A model generated the notes under the pieces. That model saw nothing but the letters and a program-made list of their open reading frames with translations. It was not told the origin of the DNA and did no database searches. The position numbers and the translations under genes are program-made. Source: Microbacterium algeriense (GTDB lineage: Bacteria > Actinomycetota > Actinomycetes > Actinomycetales > Microbacteriaceae). Taken from it: DNA of 64,000 nucleotides. The DNA lies in contig NZ_WAAO01000002.1 of the NCBI RefSeq assembly GCF_008868005.1, positions 868,001 to 932,000 on the forward strand. The letters are read 5' to 3'. Positions 7,676 to 16,680 of the stretch are shown piece after piece (within the stretch, counting starts at the first letter, position 1; every line of letters begins with the position of its first letter).

Positions 7676-8813
7676 ACCCCTGTGCCGCCAGCCAGTCGGT
7701 GATGGCGGACGTCCACCCCGTCTGGTCGTAGTTCCACAGCTTGGTGTGCCGCGCGACCGTGAAGCGCGGCATCGTCACGAGATCCGGGCGCGCCTCCTGC
7801 AGGGCATGCGAGGAGTCGGCGGGCACGAATCCGTCGTCGTCGCTGTGCAGGATGAGGATCGGTGCGACGAGTTCGTCCGCTCGGGCGACCATGTCCAGGC
7901 GGTCGAACGCGATCGGTTCGTCCGCCCCGCTGAGGCGCGCGGTGAGCGGACGCTGGAGAGCGCCCATAGCCAACTCGGGCAGCGGGGCCCTGACGCCGAC
8001 CATCCGCGCCTGGAACCGCAGCACGGTGCGCCAGTCGACGACAGGCGATTCGAGGATGATCCCCGCGATGCGGTCGCGGAGACCGGAGTTGACGGCGGCC
8101 TGCAGGGAGATCGCGCCGCCCATCGACCACCCCATCAGGAGTACCCGTTCCGCGCCGTGGCGGAGGGCGTAGGCGATCGCCGCGTCCACGTCACGCCATT
8201 CCGAGGCTCCCAGCGCGTAGGCGCCCGCCCTGGTCCGCGGTGCTTCGCCGTCGTTGCGGTACGAGACCACGAGGTTCGGCAGGCCGGCCGCGTGCAGGAC
8301 GGGGACCGCGCGCAGGCACTCCGCCCGTGTCGCCCCTCGGCCGTGCACCTGGATCACCCAGGTCGTCGACGAAGCCGGGAAGTACCAGGCCGGGCACGGT
8401 CCCGCAGGCGAGCCGATCAGCACGCTCTCCCAGCGCAGGTGGAGCTCGCTCGGCGACGAGTAGTAGTAGCCGCTGAACGAGGCGGCTCTGTCGACGCGCG
8501 CTCCCGGCTCGATCTGGGTCAGCAGCTTGCGTCGCACGGTGTGCGCATCCGCGGTCAGCACCGCGCCCAGCTTGACGTAGCCGTAGGTGCCGGTGGTGAA
8601 GAGTCCGTACCGGCCGGGGAGCTCCGTGTCGAGAGTGCGCCCCAGCTCGATGGTCTGCGCGCCGGTGTCGACGGAGAGGATCTCGGTGTCGGTGACGCGA
8701 CGCATGGGCGTGACGACGCGCCGTGCGACGGCGAGCACGAGCAGCGCCAGCCCCGTTCCGAGAGCGAGCAGGGCGGGGACAAGGAGCGTAACGGCGTGCC
8801 TGAGACTCTTCAT
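7659..8813 (-). CDS. alpha/beta-hydrolase with N-terminal membrane anchor
   Basis: A 384-residue protein. Residues about 7-30 form a membrane segment (LLVPALLALGTGLALLVLAV). The catalytic domain follows from about residue 150: an oxyanion-type strand VIQVHGRGATR, the nucleophile elbow GWSMGG, the acid in LHSDDDGFVP, and the catalytic His in VARHTKLWN, in the correct serine-hydrolase order. Relatives are esterases or peptidase-like hydrolases of unknown substrate. The long segment between the anchor and the hydrolase domain (30-150) is not recognised. It is transcribed towards sufE and overlaps its end. Confidence 0.85.
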   Translation of the reverse strand: MKSLRHAVTLLVPALLALGTGLALLVLAVARRVVTPMRRVTDTEILSVDTGAQTIELGRTLDTELPGRYGLFTTGTYGYVKLGAVLTADAHTVRRKLLTQIEPGARVDRAASFSGYYYSSPSELHLRWESVLIGSPAGPCPAWYFPASSTTWVIQVHGRGATRAECLRAVPVLHAAGLPNLVVSYRNDGEAPRTRAGAYALGASEWRDVDAAIAYALRHGAERVLLMGWSMGGAISLQAAVNSGLRDRIAGIILESPVVDWRTVLRFQARMVGVRAPLPELAMGALQRPLTARLSGADEPIAFDRLDMVARADELVAPILILHSDDDGFVPADSSHALQEARPDLVTMPRFTVARHTKLWNYDQTGWTSAITDWLAAQGFSSSS

Positions 8814-8838
8814 CGCTTCCTGACTCTAGCCTGTTGCC

Positions 8839-9420
8839 GTGACCGCACACCCCGAAGCCGGGACGCTCTTCGACAGCGCCGTGGCCGAACTGCGCGAGAC
8901 CGAGTTCCGCGATGACATCTCGGTCCGCGAGATCGCCACGCCGCAGGGCCTCGCGCCCTTCGCCATCGCGCTCGCCGCCGATGTGCGGCCGGACGGCGAC
9001 GGCGAGTCCGCGTACGGCACCGGCCGGTTCGTGCTCCTGCATGACCCCGACGAGCCGGGCGCGTGGGGCGGCGCGTGGAGGATCGTGCTGTTCGCGCAGG
9101 CCCCGCTGGAGACCGAGATCGGGACGGATCCCCTCCTCGCCGACGTGACCTGGTCCTGGCTCGTGGACGCGCTCGACTCCCGTGACGCGGTCTACCACTC
9201 CGCTTCGGGGACCTCGACGAAGACGCTGTCGAAGGGATTCGGTGGTCTCGCCGTCGAAGGCGACGGAGCGCAGATAGAATTGCGTGCGTCCTGGACACCG
9301 GAGGGCCCGTTCCGACCGCACGTCGAAGCATGGGCCGAGCTGGTCGGAATGCTGGCGGGACTTCCGCCCGGCTCCGAGGGCATCGCCGTGATCGGCGCGC
9401 GAAAGGCTGTACGTGACTGA
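8839..9420 (+). CDS. DUF3000 domain-containing protein
   Basis: A 193-residue protein of the actinobacterial DUF3000 family, recognised by FVLLHDPDEPGAWGGAWRIV and by its constant position just before the RNase D/HRDC gene. Function unknown. Translation starts at GTG 8839. A -10-like TAGCCT (8827-8832) ends six bases earlier, so the mRNA is probably leaderless. Its last 8 bases overlap the start of the downstream RNase D-like gene, which suggests coupled translation. Confidence 0.85.
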   Translation: MTAHPEAGTLFDSAVAELRETEFRDDISVREIATPQGLAPFAIALAADVRPDGDGESAYGTGRFVLLHDPDEPGAWGGAWRIVLFAQAPLETEIGTDPLLADVTWSWLVDALDSRDAVYHSASGTSTKTLSKGFGGLAVEGDGAQIELRASWTPEGPFRPHVEAWAELVGMLAGLPPGSEGIAVIGARKAVRD

Positions 9421-10606
9421 ATACTCCGTGATCTCGGATGCCGAGGAGTTCCGCGCGGCCTGCGCCGTGCTCGCCGCCGGCACCGGGCCCGTCGCCGTGG
9501 ACGTCGAGCGCGCGTCCGGTTTCCGCTATTCGCAGCGGGCTTACCTCGTGCAGGTGTTCCGGCGCGACGCCGGGGTCTTCCTCTTCGACCCGCCGGCGAT
9601 CGGCGACTTCGCCCCGCTGCAGGCGGCGATCGGCGACGTGGAGTGGGTTCCGCACGCCGCGAGCCAGGATCTGCCCTCGCTGCGCGAACTGCACCTCGAG
9701 CCGAACGAGATCTTCGACACCGAACTCGCCTCCCGGCTGCTCGGGCACGATCGGGTGGGTCTGGCCGCGGTCGTCGAGGACACCCTGGGCATCACGCTCA
9801 AGAAGGAGCACTCCGCCGCGGACTGGTCGACGCGTCCGCTGCCCGACTCCTGGCTCGAGTACGCCGCGCTCGACGTGCTGCACCTCATCGACGTCCGCGA
9901 CGCCCTCGTCGCCGAGCTCGTCGAACAGGACAAGACCGAGTTCGCCGCACAGGAGTTCGCCGCCACACTCGCGCGGGCCCCGAAGCCGCCCAGGGAGGAC
10001 CCCTGGCGTCGGCTGAGCGGACTGCACCAGGTGCGCGGAGCCCGTAACCTCGCGGTCGCCCGCGCGCTGTGGGAGGCGCGGGAGATGTATGCGCAGCAGC
10101 AGGACGTGTCCCCCGGCCGGCTCGTGCCCGACCGCTCGCTCGTCGCCGCAGTCATGGCCAACCCGACATCCAAGCAGGCACTGGCCGGCGTCAAGGAGTT
10201 CCAGGGGCGCGCGAGCCGCACGCAGCTCGACCGCTGGTGGCAGGCCATCGTCGATGGCCGCGCGGCGGAGAACCTGCCTCGCGAGCGCGTCCCGAGCGAC
10301 ACCCTCCCCCCGCCGCGCGCCTGGGCGGACCGGAATCCGGAGGCCGATGCCCGCCTGAAGGCCGCACGGCCCGTGGTGGAGGCCGTCGCGGAAGAGCTGG
10401 GGATGCCGACGGAGAATCTGCTCACGCCCGAGTACCTGCGCCGCATCGCCTGGGATCTGCCGGGCGAGACGGCCGAGGAGATCGCCGCCGCGCTGACAGC
10501 GCTCGGCGCACGGCCGTGGCAGATTGAACAGACCGCACAGAAGATCGCGGCGGCCTTTGTAGAGGCGGCGCAAGCGCCGGACACCACGTCCGCACCCGTT
10601 TCGTAG
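9413..10606 (+). CDS. ribonuclease D-like 3'-5' exonuclease with HRDC domain
   Basis: A 397-residue protein. The N-terminal DEDD exonuclease domain shows VAVDVERASGFRY (Asp30, Glu32), a conserved HAASQDLPSL motif and the third-motif signature LEYAALDVLHLIDV. The HRDC nucleic-acid-binding domain begins around residue 205 (RNLAVARALWEAREMYAQ). Its likely role is 3' trimming of structured RNAs. It starts at a GTG overlapping the DUF3000 stop. The gap to the thiolase gene is 72 bases, and that gene has its own Shine-Dalgarno. Confidence 0.9.
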   Translation: MTEYSVISDAEEFRAACAVLAAGTGPVAVDVERASGFRYSQRAYLVQVFRRDAGVFLFDPPAIGDFAPLQAAIGDVEWVPHAASQDLPSLRELHLEPNEIFDTELASRLLGHDRVGLAAVVEDTLGITLKKEHSAADWSTRPLPDSWLEYAALDVLHLIDVRDALVAELVEQDKTEFAAQEFAATLARAPKPPREDPWRRLSGLHQVRGARNLAVARALWEAREMYAQQQDVSPGRLVPDRSLVAAVMANPTSKQALAGVKEFQGRASRTQLDRWWQAIVDGRAAENLPRERVPSDTLPPPRAWADRNPEADARLKAARPVVEAVAEELGMPTENLLTPEYLRRIAWDLPGETAEEIAAALTALGARPWQIEQTAQKIAAAFVEAAQAPDTTSAPVS

Positions 10607-10678
10607 GTTCGATCCAACCGATTCCTCCCGGTTTCCGCGGCTTCCTAGACTGAGGTCACGCACTAACTTGGAGGCAGA

Positions 10679-11884
10679 GTGGCCGAGATCTCGGACGTCT
10701 TCTTCGTCGATGGAGTACGCACCCCCTTCGGGCGCGCCGGCGAAAAAGGCATGTACTGGAACACCCGCGCGGATGACCTCGCCGTGAAGGCGACCATCGG
10801 CCTGATGGAGCGCAACACCGCCGTCCCGGCTGACCGCATCGACGATGTCGCCATCGCCGCGACCAGCCAGACCGGCGACCAGGGGCTGACCCTCGGCCGT
10901 TCGGTGGCGATCCTCGCCGGACTCCCGCAGACCGTGCCGGGACTCGCGGTGGAGCGCATGTGCGCCGGCGCGATGACCAGCGTCACGACCATGGGCGCCT
11001 CGATCGGCGTCGGCATGTACGATCTGGCACTCGCCGGCGGCGTCGAGCACATGGGCCACCACCCGATCGGCGGGAACGCCGACCCGAACCCCCGTTTCGT
11101 CGCCGAGAAGATGGTCGACCCCGGCGCCCTCAACATGGGGGTGACCGCCGAGCGCATCTTCGATCGCTTCCCGCACCTGACGAAGGAGCGCTCCGACCGT
11201 TTCGGCATGCTGAGCCAGCACAAGGTGCAGGCGGCATACGACGCCGGCAAGATCCAGCCCGACCTCGTGCCCGTGGCCATCAAGGGTGCCGACGGCGCCT
11301 GGGGCCTTGCCACCGAGGACGAAGGGCGTCGTCCGCAGACGACGATGGAGGACCTGGCCGCTCTCAAGACGCCGTTCCGCCCGCACGGTCGCGTCACCGC
11401 AGGCACCTCATCGCCGCTGACCGACGGCGCGACGATGTCGCTGCTGGCCGGTGGCGGTGCGGTCAAGGAGCTCGGCCTCGCTCCGAAGATGCGGATGGTC
11501 TCGTTCGCGTTCGCCGGCGTGCAGCCGGAGATCATGGGCATCGGCCCGATCCCGTCGACCGAGAAGGCGCTGAAGAAGGCCGGCCTCACGATCGACGACA
11601 TCGGCCTGTTCGAGCTCAACGAGGCCTTCGCCATCCAGGTGATCTCGCTCCTCGACCACTTCGGCATCGCCGACGACGACCCCCGCGTCAACCAGTGGGG
11701 CGGGGCGATCGCGGTCGGCCACCCGCTCGCCGCGTCTGGCGTGCGGCTCATGATCCAGCTCGCGGCGCAGTTCGCCGAGCGTCCCGACGTCCGTTACGGC
11801 CTGACCGCCATGTGCGTCGGTCTCGGACAGGGCGGTTCGGTCATCTGGGAGAACCCGCACTACGACGGCAAGAAGAAGAAGTGA
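10679..11884 (+). CDS. fadA: acetyl-CoA C-acyltransferase (thiolase)
   Basis: A 401-residue thiolase. Catalytic residues are all present: Cys95 in ERMCAGAMTS, the GGAIAVGHPLAASG loop with its His, and the second Cys in TAMCVGLGQG. It cleaves 3-ketoacyl-CoA to acetyl-CoA and a shortened acyl-CoA in beta-oxidation. The GTG start at 10679 follows GGAGGCAGA. Its stop overlaps the GTG start of the multifunctional dehydrogenase by 4 bases, an arrangement usual for fadA-fadB pairs and consistent with a joint complex. Confidence 0.94.
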   Translation: MAEISDVFFVDGVRTPFGRAGEKGMYWNTRADDLAVKATIGLMERNTAVPADRIDDVAIAATSQTGDQGLTLGRSVAILAGLPQTVPGLAVERMCAGAMTSVTTMGASIGVGMYDLALAGGVEHMGHHPIGGNADPNPRFVAEKMVDPGALNMGVTAERIFDRFPHLTKERSDRFGMLSQHKVQAAYDAGKIQPDLVPVAIKGADGAWGLATEDEGRRPQTTMEDLAALKTPFRPHGRVTAGTSSPLTDGATMSLLAGGGAVKELGLAPKMRMVSFAFAGVQPEIMGIGPIPSTEKALKKAGLTIDDIGLFELNEAFAIQVISLLDHFGIADDDPRVNQWGGAIAVGHPLAASGVRLMIQLAAQFAERPDVRYGLTAMCVGLGQGGSVIWENPHYDGKKKK

Positions 11885-14037
11885 GCGCCCCTGTGACGAA
11901 CTACGACGACATCGACTTCTCCCCCATCCAGGCTCTCACGGAGGGCGAGGTCATCACGCACTCACCGGTGCGCGACATCCGTCTCGCCTCCGGCAAGGTG
12001 CTCGCCCTGATCACGCTCGACAACGGTCGTGATCACACCCGCCCGAACACGCTCGGCCCCGCGACGCTCACCCAGCTGGGTGAGACCCTCGACGGCCTCA
12101 AGGCCCGAGCCGACGCGGGCGAGATCCAGGCGGTCGGCATCACCGGCAAGCAGTACATCATGGCAGCCGGCGCCGACCTGTCCGACATCAGCAAGGTCGG
12201 CTCACGAGACAACGCGCGCCTGATCGCCCAGCTCGGCCACAAGGTGCTCGGCAAGCTGAGCGAGCTCGGCGTGCCGTCCTTCGCGTTCGTCAACGGTCTC
12301 GCTCTCGGCGGCGGACTGGAGATCGCGCTGAACTCCACGTACCGCACGGTCGACGCGTCCGCTGCGGCGGTGGCGCTGCCCGAGGTCTTCCTCGGCATAA
12401 TCCCCGGCTGGGGCGGCGCCTACCTGCTGCCGAACCTGATCGGCATCGAGAACGCCCTCGAGGTCGTCATCTCGAACCCGCTCAAGCAGAACCGGATGCT
12501 GAAGCCGCAGCAGGCGTTCGATCTCGGTATCTTCGATGCGATCTTCCCTGCGGCGAACTATCTCGAGAACTCGCTGTCGTGGGCGGACGCCGTCCTCGGC
12601 GGCAAGAAGGTCGAGCGGAAGAACGAGCCGGGCAAGATCGAGCGTCTGACCAAGTGGCCGATCGCGATCAAGATGGCGCGCGGCATGCTGGAATCGAAGA
12701 TCGGCACCATGCCGAAGTCGCCGTACGCAGCCCTCGAGCTCCTCGACAAGGCGAAGAGCGGCACGAAGGCGGAGGGCTTCGCCCGTGAGGACGAGGCGCT
12801 GGCGGAACTCGTGACCGGGGACCAGTTCGCGGCGTCGATGTACGCCTTCGACCTGGTGCAGAAGCGCGCGAAGCGTCCGGTCGGCGCGCCCGACAAGCAG
12901 CTCGCGAAGAAGGTCACCAAGGTCGGCATCATCGGCGCCGGTCTCATGGCGAGCCAGTTCGCCCTGCTGTTCGTGCGCAAGCTCCAGGTGCCCGTGCTCA
13001 TCACCGACCTGGACCAGGCGCGCGTCGACAAGGGCGTCGCGTACATCCATGAGGAGATCGGGAAGCTCGAGGCCAAGGGCCGCGTGGACGCGGACACCGC
13101 GAACAAGCTGCGCGGTCTCGTCACCGGTACGACCGACAAGAGCCTCTATGCGGACTGCGACTTCGTGATCGAGGCGGTCTTCGAAGAGGTCGGCGTCAAG
13201 CAGCAGGTGTTCGGCGAGATCGAGAAGATCATCGCCGAGGACGCGATCCTCGCGACCAACACCTCGTCGCTGTCGGTCGAGGAGATCGGTGCGAAGCTCG
13301 CACACCCCGAGCGTCTGGTCGGCTTCCACTTCTTCAACCCGGTGGCGGTCATGCCGCTGATCGAGATCGTGAAGACTCCGACGACGGCGGACGCCGCGCT
13401 CTCCACAGCATTCGTGGTCGCGAAGAACCTGGGAAAGAACGCGGTGCTCACCGCCGACGCCCCCGGCTTCGTCGTGAACCGCCTGCTCGCGAAGGTCATG
13501 GGCGAAGCGGCCCGCGCGGTCTACGAGGGCACGCCGATCGCGGACGTCGAGAAGGCCTTCGGTCCGCTCGGCCTGCCGATGGGTCCGTTCCAGCTGATCG
13601 ACCTGGTGGGCTGGAAGGTGGCCGCCCACGTGCAGGACACGATGGTGCGCGCCTTCCCCGACCGGTTCTACGCCAACGAGAACTTCCACGCGCTCGCGGA
13701 GCTCGACACGGTCGTGGAGAAGGACAAGGGCGGACGCGTCGTCGGCTGGAGCAAGCAGGCCGAGAAGGTCCTGAAGCCGGCGGTGGGAAAGACTCCGGCC
13801 TCGGCCGCGACGATCCTCCAGCGCGTGCAGGACGGCCTGGCGCAGGAGATCAAGCTCATGCTGGACGAGGGCGTCGTCCCGGAGGTCGAGGACATCGACC
13901 TCTGCCTGATCCTCGGCGCCGGCTGGCCGTTCATCGACGGTGGGGCCTCGCCCTACCTCGACCGCGAAGGGGCCTCCGAGCGCGCGTTCGGCGGTTCCTT
14001 CCACACCCCGCAGATCCGCGGCGTCGAGAGCCGCTGA
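11881..14037 (+). CDS. fadB: fatty-acid oxidation multienzyme: enoyl-CoA hydratase / 3-hydroxyacyl-CoA dehydrogenase
   Basis: A 718-residue two-part enzyme. Residues about 30-290 are a crotonase domain with the oxyanion segments AAGADLSDIS and NGLALGGGLEIAL. From about 345 a Rossmann fold begins (VGIIGAGLMASQFA) and is followed by the dehydrogenase signature NTSSLSVEE and FHFFNPV with the catalytic His. Two C-terminal helical dehydrogenase domains complete it. A much longer in-frame extension runs through fadA, but the GTG at 11881, overlapping the fadA stop, is the sensible start. Together with FadA it performs the last three steps of beta-oxidation. A strong terminator follows. Confidence 0.93.
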   Translation: MSAPVTNYDDIDFSPIQALTEGEVITHSPVRDIRLASGKVLALITLDNGRDHTRPNTLGPATLTQLGETLDGLKARADAGEIQAVGITGKQYIMAAGADLSDISKVGSRDNARLIAQLGHKVLGKLSELGVPSFAFVNGLALGGGLEIALNSTYRTVDASAAAVALPEVFLGIIPGWGGAYLLPNLIGIENALEVVISNPLKQNRMLKPQQAFDLGIFDAIFPAANYLENSLSWADAVLGGKKVERKNEPGKIERLTKWPIAIKMARGMLESKIGTMPKSPYAALELLDKAKSGTKAEGFAREDEALAELVTGDQFAASMYAFDLVQKRAKRPVGAPDKQLAKKVTKVGIIGAGLMASQFALLFVRKLQVPVLITDLDQARVDKGVAYIHEEIGKLEAKGRVDADTANKLRGLVTGTTDKSLYADCDFVIEAVFEEVGVKQQVFGEIEKIIAEDAILATNTSSLSVEEIGAKLAHPERLVGFHFFNPVAVMPLIEIVKTPTTADAALSTAFVVAKNLGKNAVLTADAPGFVVNRLLAKVMGEAARAVYEGTPIADVEKAFGPLGLPMGPFQLIDLVGWKVAAHVQDTMVRAFPDRFYANENFHALAELDTVVEKDKGGRVVGWSKQAEKVLKPAVGKTPASAATILQRVQDGLAQEIKLMLDEGVVPEVEDIDLCLILGAGWPFIDGGASPYLDREGASERAFGGSFHTPQIRGVESR

Positions 14038-14057
14038 TCCCCGGACGCCATCACGCT

Positions 14058-14097
14058 CAGCGCCCCACCGGATTCCCGTGGATCCGGTGGGGCGCTG
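14058..14097. terminator. hairpin terminator after fadAB
   Basis: A perfect 16-base inverted repeat (14058-14073 with 14082-14097) with an 8-base loop, between the ends of fadB and the convergent GMC oxidase gene. It probably works in both directions. Confidence 0.85.
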
Positions 14098-14149
14098 CGC
14101 ATCGCCCACGGCTGGTACGGGACGGCGTCGCGAGCGCTGTCGCCGAGGT

Positions 14150-15781
14150 TCAGCTCGCCAGCTGAACCGGGCGCTCGTCGTCTTCGCCGCGACGAGGCCA
14201 GTACGACAGCGCCCGTTCCGCCAGTGCCGTGATCGTGAGAGACGGATTCACACCGGGATTGGCGGGCACGGCCGCACCGTCGACGACGTGCAGGCCGGGA
14301 TGCCCCCAGACGCGGTGATACGCGTCGATGACACCGTCCGCGGGTGACGCCGAGATCACGGCACCGCCGAGGAAGTGCGCGGTGAGAGGGATGCCGAACA
14401 CCTCCGGCCAGGATCCGCGTGCGGCGGCAGGCACCCCGCCGTCCGCCTCGACCCGCGCCGCGATCGCCGCCGCCGCCGTGTGGGCCTGGGGTAGATAGCT
14501 GGGGTTCGGCTCCCCGTGTCCCTGTGCGCTCGTCATCACCAGCCGGCCGAAGCGGCGACGCAGCGAGAGCGTGAGCGAGTTGTCCGCGGTCTGCATGACC
14601 AGCGCGATGATCCCCCGCTCGCTCCAGCGGCGGAGGTTCCCGAGACGGAACTGCCGCACCGGAGAGCGGAGGATCTGGGTCCCGAGGCTGCGCAGTCGCG
14701 CACTGAGCCGACGATCGCCCGGGACGAGTACCGTCGCCAGCGCCCCCATCAGGTTCGACCCCGGCCCGTAGCGGACGTTCTCGACGTGCGTACGGTCGTC
14801 GACGTGGAATGACGTGGTGATGGCGATGCCGTGCGCGAGCTGCAGGGGTTCCGGGACGGACACGGCCACTGCGCCGTCGAGTGCCTCCGAGTTCGTGCGC
14901 GTGAGGCGGCCGACGGCGTCGGAGACCCGTGGCAGCGCGCCGGACGCCTTCATCCGGTGCAGCAGTTGCTGAGTTCCCCAGGTGCCGGCGGCGAGCACGA
15001 CCTGCCGCGCGGTCACTGTCTTCCGCGCGTGCCGGAACCAGGCGCCGCTGCGCTGCGTCGTCACGGCGAAACCGCCGTCCGGAAGCGCGCGCACCTCGGT
15101 CACGGTGCGCAGCGGAGAGACGACCACGCCTCGACGTTCGGCGAGGGCGAGGTAGTTCTTCATCAGCGTGTTCTTCGCGCCGACGCGGCAGCCGACCATG
15201 CAGTTGCCGCACAGCGTGCACCCCGTCCGCTCGGGCCCGTCACCACCGAAGAACGGGTCCGGTGTGCGCTCCCCCGGTTTGCCGAACCAGACTCCGACCG
15301 GTGCGTGCCGGAACGTCGAGCCGACGCCGAGGTCGTCCGCCGCGGCGGCCATGATCCGCTCCACCGGCCCGGTGTGCGGATAGCGCTCCACGACGCCGAG
15401 CATCCTCTTGGCGGTGGCGTAGTGCGGCGCCAGTTCGGGCTCCCACTCCGCGATGCCCCGCCACTGCGGGTCTTGGAAGAACGCACTGCCGGGCTGATAC
15501 AGCGTGTTGGCGTAGTTGAGCGACCCGCCGCCCACTCCCGCGCCCGCCAGGATCATCACGTGCGGCAGGCGATGGATCCGCTGCACCCCGAAGCAGCCGA
15601 GCATCGGCGCCCACAGGTAGCGGCGGAGGTTCCAACTCGTTCTCGCGAAGTCCTCATCCTCGAAGCGACGGCCGGCCTCGTACACCTGCACGCGGTAGCC
15701 CTTCTCCGCGAGTCGCAGCGCGGCGACGGAACCGCCGAAACCCGATCCGACGACCACGACGTCCTCGTCGAAATCAGTCAT
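14150..15781 (-). CDS. ChoD-like GMC oxidoreductase with a CX2CX2CX3C cysteine cluster
   Basis: A 543-residue FAD flavoprotein. The dinucleotide-binding motif is VVGSGFGGSVAALRLAE at residues 10-26, and LAGAGVGGGSLNYANTLY is the GMC signature. Segment by segment it closely resembles my recollection of Mycobacterium tuberculosis ChoD (Rv3409c), including TAHFLGGAV and the C-terminal NPGVNPSLTITALAERA. Cys188, 191, 194 and 198 form a ferredoxin-like CX2CX2CX3C motif. The substrate is probably an alcohol such as a sterol or lipid, but cholesterol oxidation is not proven by sequence. It overlaps the upstream lipid-kinase gene by 8 bases. Confidence 0.88.
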   Translation of the reverse strand: MTDFDEDVVVVGSGFGGSVAALRLAEKGYRVQVYEAGRRFEDEDFARTSWNLRRYLWAPMLGCFGVQRIHRLPHVMILAGAGVGGGSLNYANTLYQPGSAFFQDPQWRGIAEWEPELAPHYATAKRMLGVVERYPHTGPVERIMAAAADDLGVGSTFRHAPVGVWFGKPGERTPDPFFGGDGPERTGCTLCGNCMVGCRVGAKNTLMKNYLALAERRGVVVSPLRTVTEVRALPDGGFAVTTQRSGAWFRHARKTVTARQVVLAAGTWGTQQLLHRMKASGALPRVSDAVGRLTRTNSEALDGAVAVSVPEPLQLAHGIAITTSFHVDDRTHVENVRYGPGSNLMGALATVLVPGDRRLSARLRSLGTQILRSPVRQFRLGNLRRWSERGIIALVMQTADNSLTLSLRRRFGRLVMTSAQGHGEPNPSYLPQAHTAAAAIAARVEADGGVPAAARGSWPEVFGIPLTAHFLGGAVISASPADGVIDAYHRVWGHPGLHVVDGAAVPANPGVNPSLTITALAERALSYWPRRGEDDERPVQLAS

Positions 15782-16679
15782 GCTTCTCCTCCGGGACCAT
15801 CAGGGTGAGCGCCCCGGGAAGCACCGACAGGGTGCACTCGTGTTCGCCGATCCGCTCCCCGTCGGCGTAGACGACCAGCCCGGGGGCGGAGACCGTCACA
15901 GTCCGCGCGCGCCGATGCGTGACCTCCCGCCGAACCAGGTGCGTGCCGCGCAGCAGCAGCGGGAACAGTCGCAGCAGACGCAGGCGGCCCAGCGGGGCGA
16001 CATGCACGATGTCGAGCAGCCCGTCGTCGGGCACGGCGCCCACGCAGATCGGCATGCCGCCGCCGTAGCTCGCCGTGCTCCCCACGGCGATCAGCGTTCC
16101 CGGCTGTCGGCCCGCAGCGTCGCCATCGATCGCGAGGGTGAAGTCCATGGGACGCAGGCGCGCGAGTTCGACGAGCAGGGCGAGGTAGTAGCGCAGCGCG
16201 CCGTGCGGCCATCGGAGCCGGTTCGTGCGATCGCTGACCTTCGCATCGAACCCGAGAGCCGCGACCGTGAGGAACCTGCGCGTTCCGTCCGCTGTGCGGA
16301 TCATGCCGACGTCGATCGAGCGAGGTACGCCCGTGACCGCCAGCTCCGCCGCCGCCGCGGAATCGCCGCGCGGCAGACCCAGCGCGCGAGCGAGGTCGTT
16401 GCCGGTGCCGGCGGCGACGAGGACCACGGGGACGGAGCCTTCGCACACCGTGTCGAGGATGCCGGCCAGGGTTCCGTCCCCGCCGACCACGACGAGCGCC
16501 CGTGGCCCGTCCGCCAAGGCCGCGACGGCGAGTCGCGCGGTGTCCGCCGCCGACCGTCCGATGAACACCTGCACCTCGGCGCCGCGCGCGCGGAGGTGCC
16601 CGATGGCCACCTCGGCCGAGCGGGCTCCCCGCCCCTTCCCGGCGAACGGGTTCGCGAGCACCGCGATGTGCTCCGCCAT
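15774..16679 (-). CDS. diacylglycerol kinase-family lipid kinase
   Basis: A 301-residue DAGK-catalytic-domain protein. The N-terminal NPFAGKGRGA motif and the nucleotide-binding VVGGDGTLAGIL are present, followed by AAGTGNDLARALGLPR, another family signature. It phosphorylates a lipid alcohol, probably diacylglycerol, feeding phosphatidate synthesis. It sits between a GMC oxidase (8-base overlap) and an AGPS-like flavoprotein (1-base gap), so the three form one operon. The same flavoprotein-kinase pair exists in M. tuberculosis as Rv2251-Rv2252, where Rv2252 is a known diacylglycerol kinase. Confidence 0.9.
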   Translation of the reverse strand: MAEHIAVLANPFAGKGRGARSAEVAIGHLRARGAEVQVFIGRSAADTARLAVAALADGPRALVVVGGDGTLAGILDTVCEGSVPVVLVAAGTGNDLARALGLPRGDSAAAAELAVTGVPRSIDVGMIRTADGTRRFLTVAALGFDAKVSDRTNRLRWPHGALRYYLALLVELARLRPMDFTLAIDGDAAGRQPGTLIAVGSTASYGGGMPICVGAVPDDGLLDIVHVAPLGRLRLLRLFPLLLRGTHLVRREVTHRRARTVTVSAPGLVVYADGERIGEHECTLSVLPGALTLMVPEEKHD

Positions 16680-16680
16680 C

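Noticed and set aside
8810..11386. 858-codon minus-strand frame over DUF3000, the RNase D-like gene and fadA
   Set aside because: Antisense to three well-supported genes, with no recognisable domain.
10960..11880. Upstream extension of fadB in frame
   Set aside because: It runs through fadA in another frame; the GTG at 11881 overlapping the fadA stop gives the correct family N-terminus.
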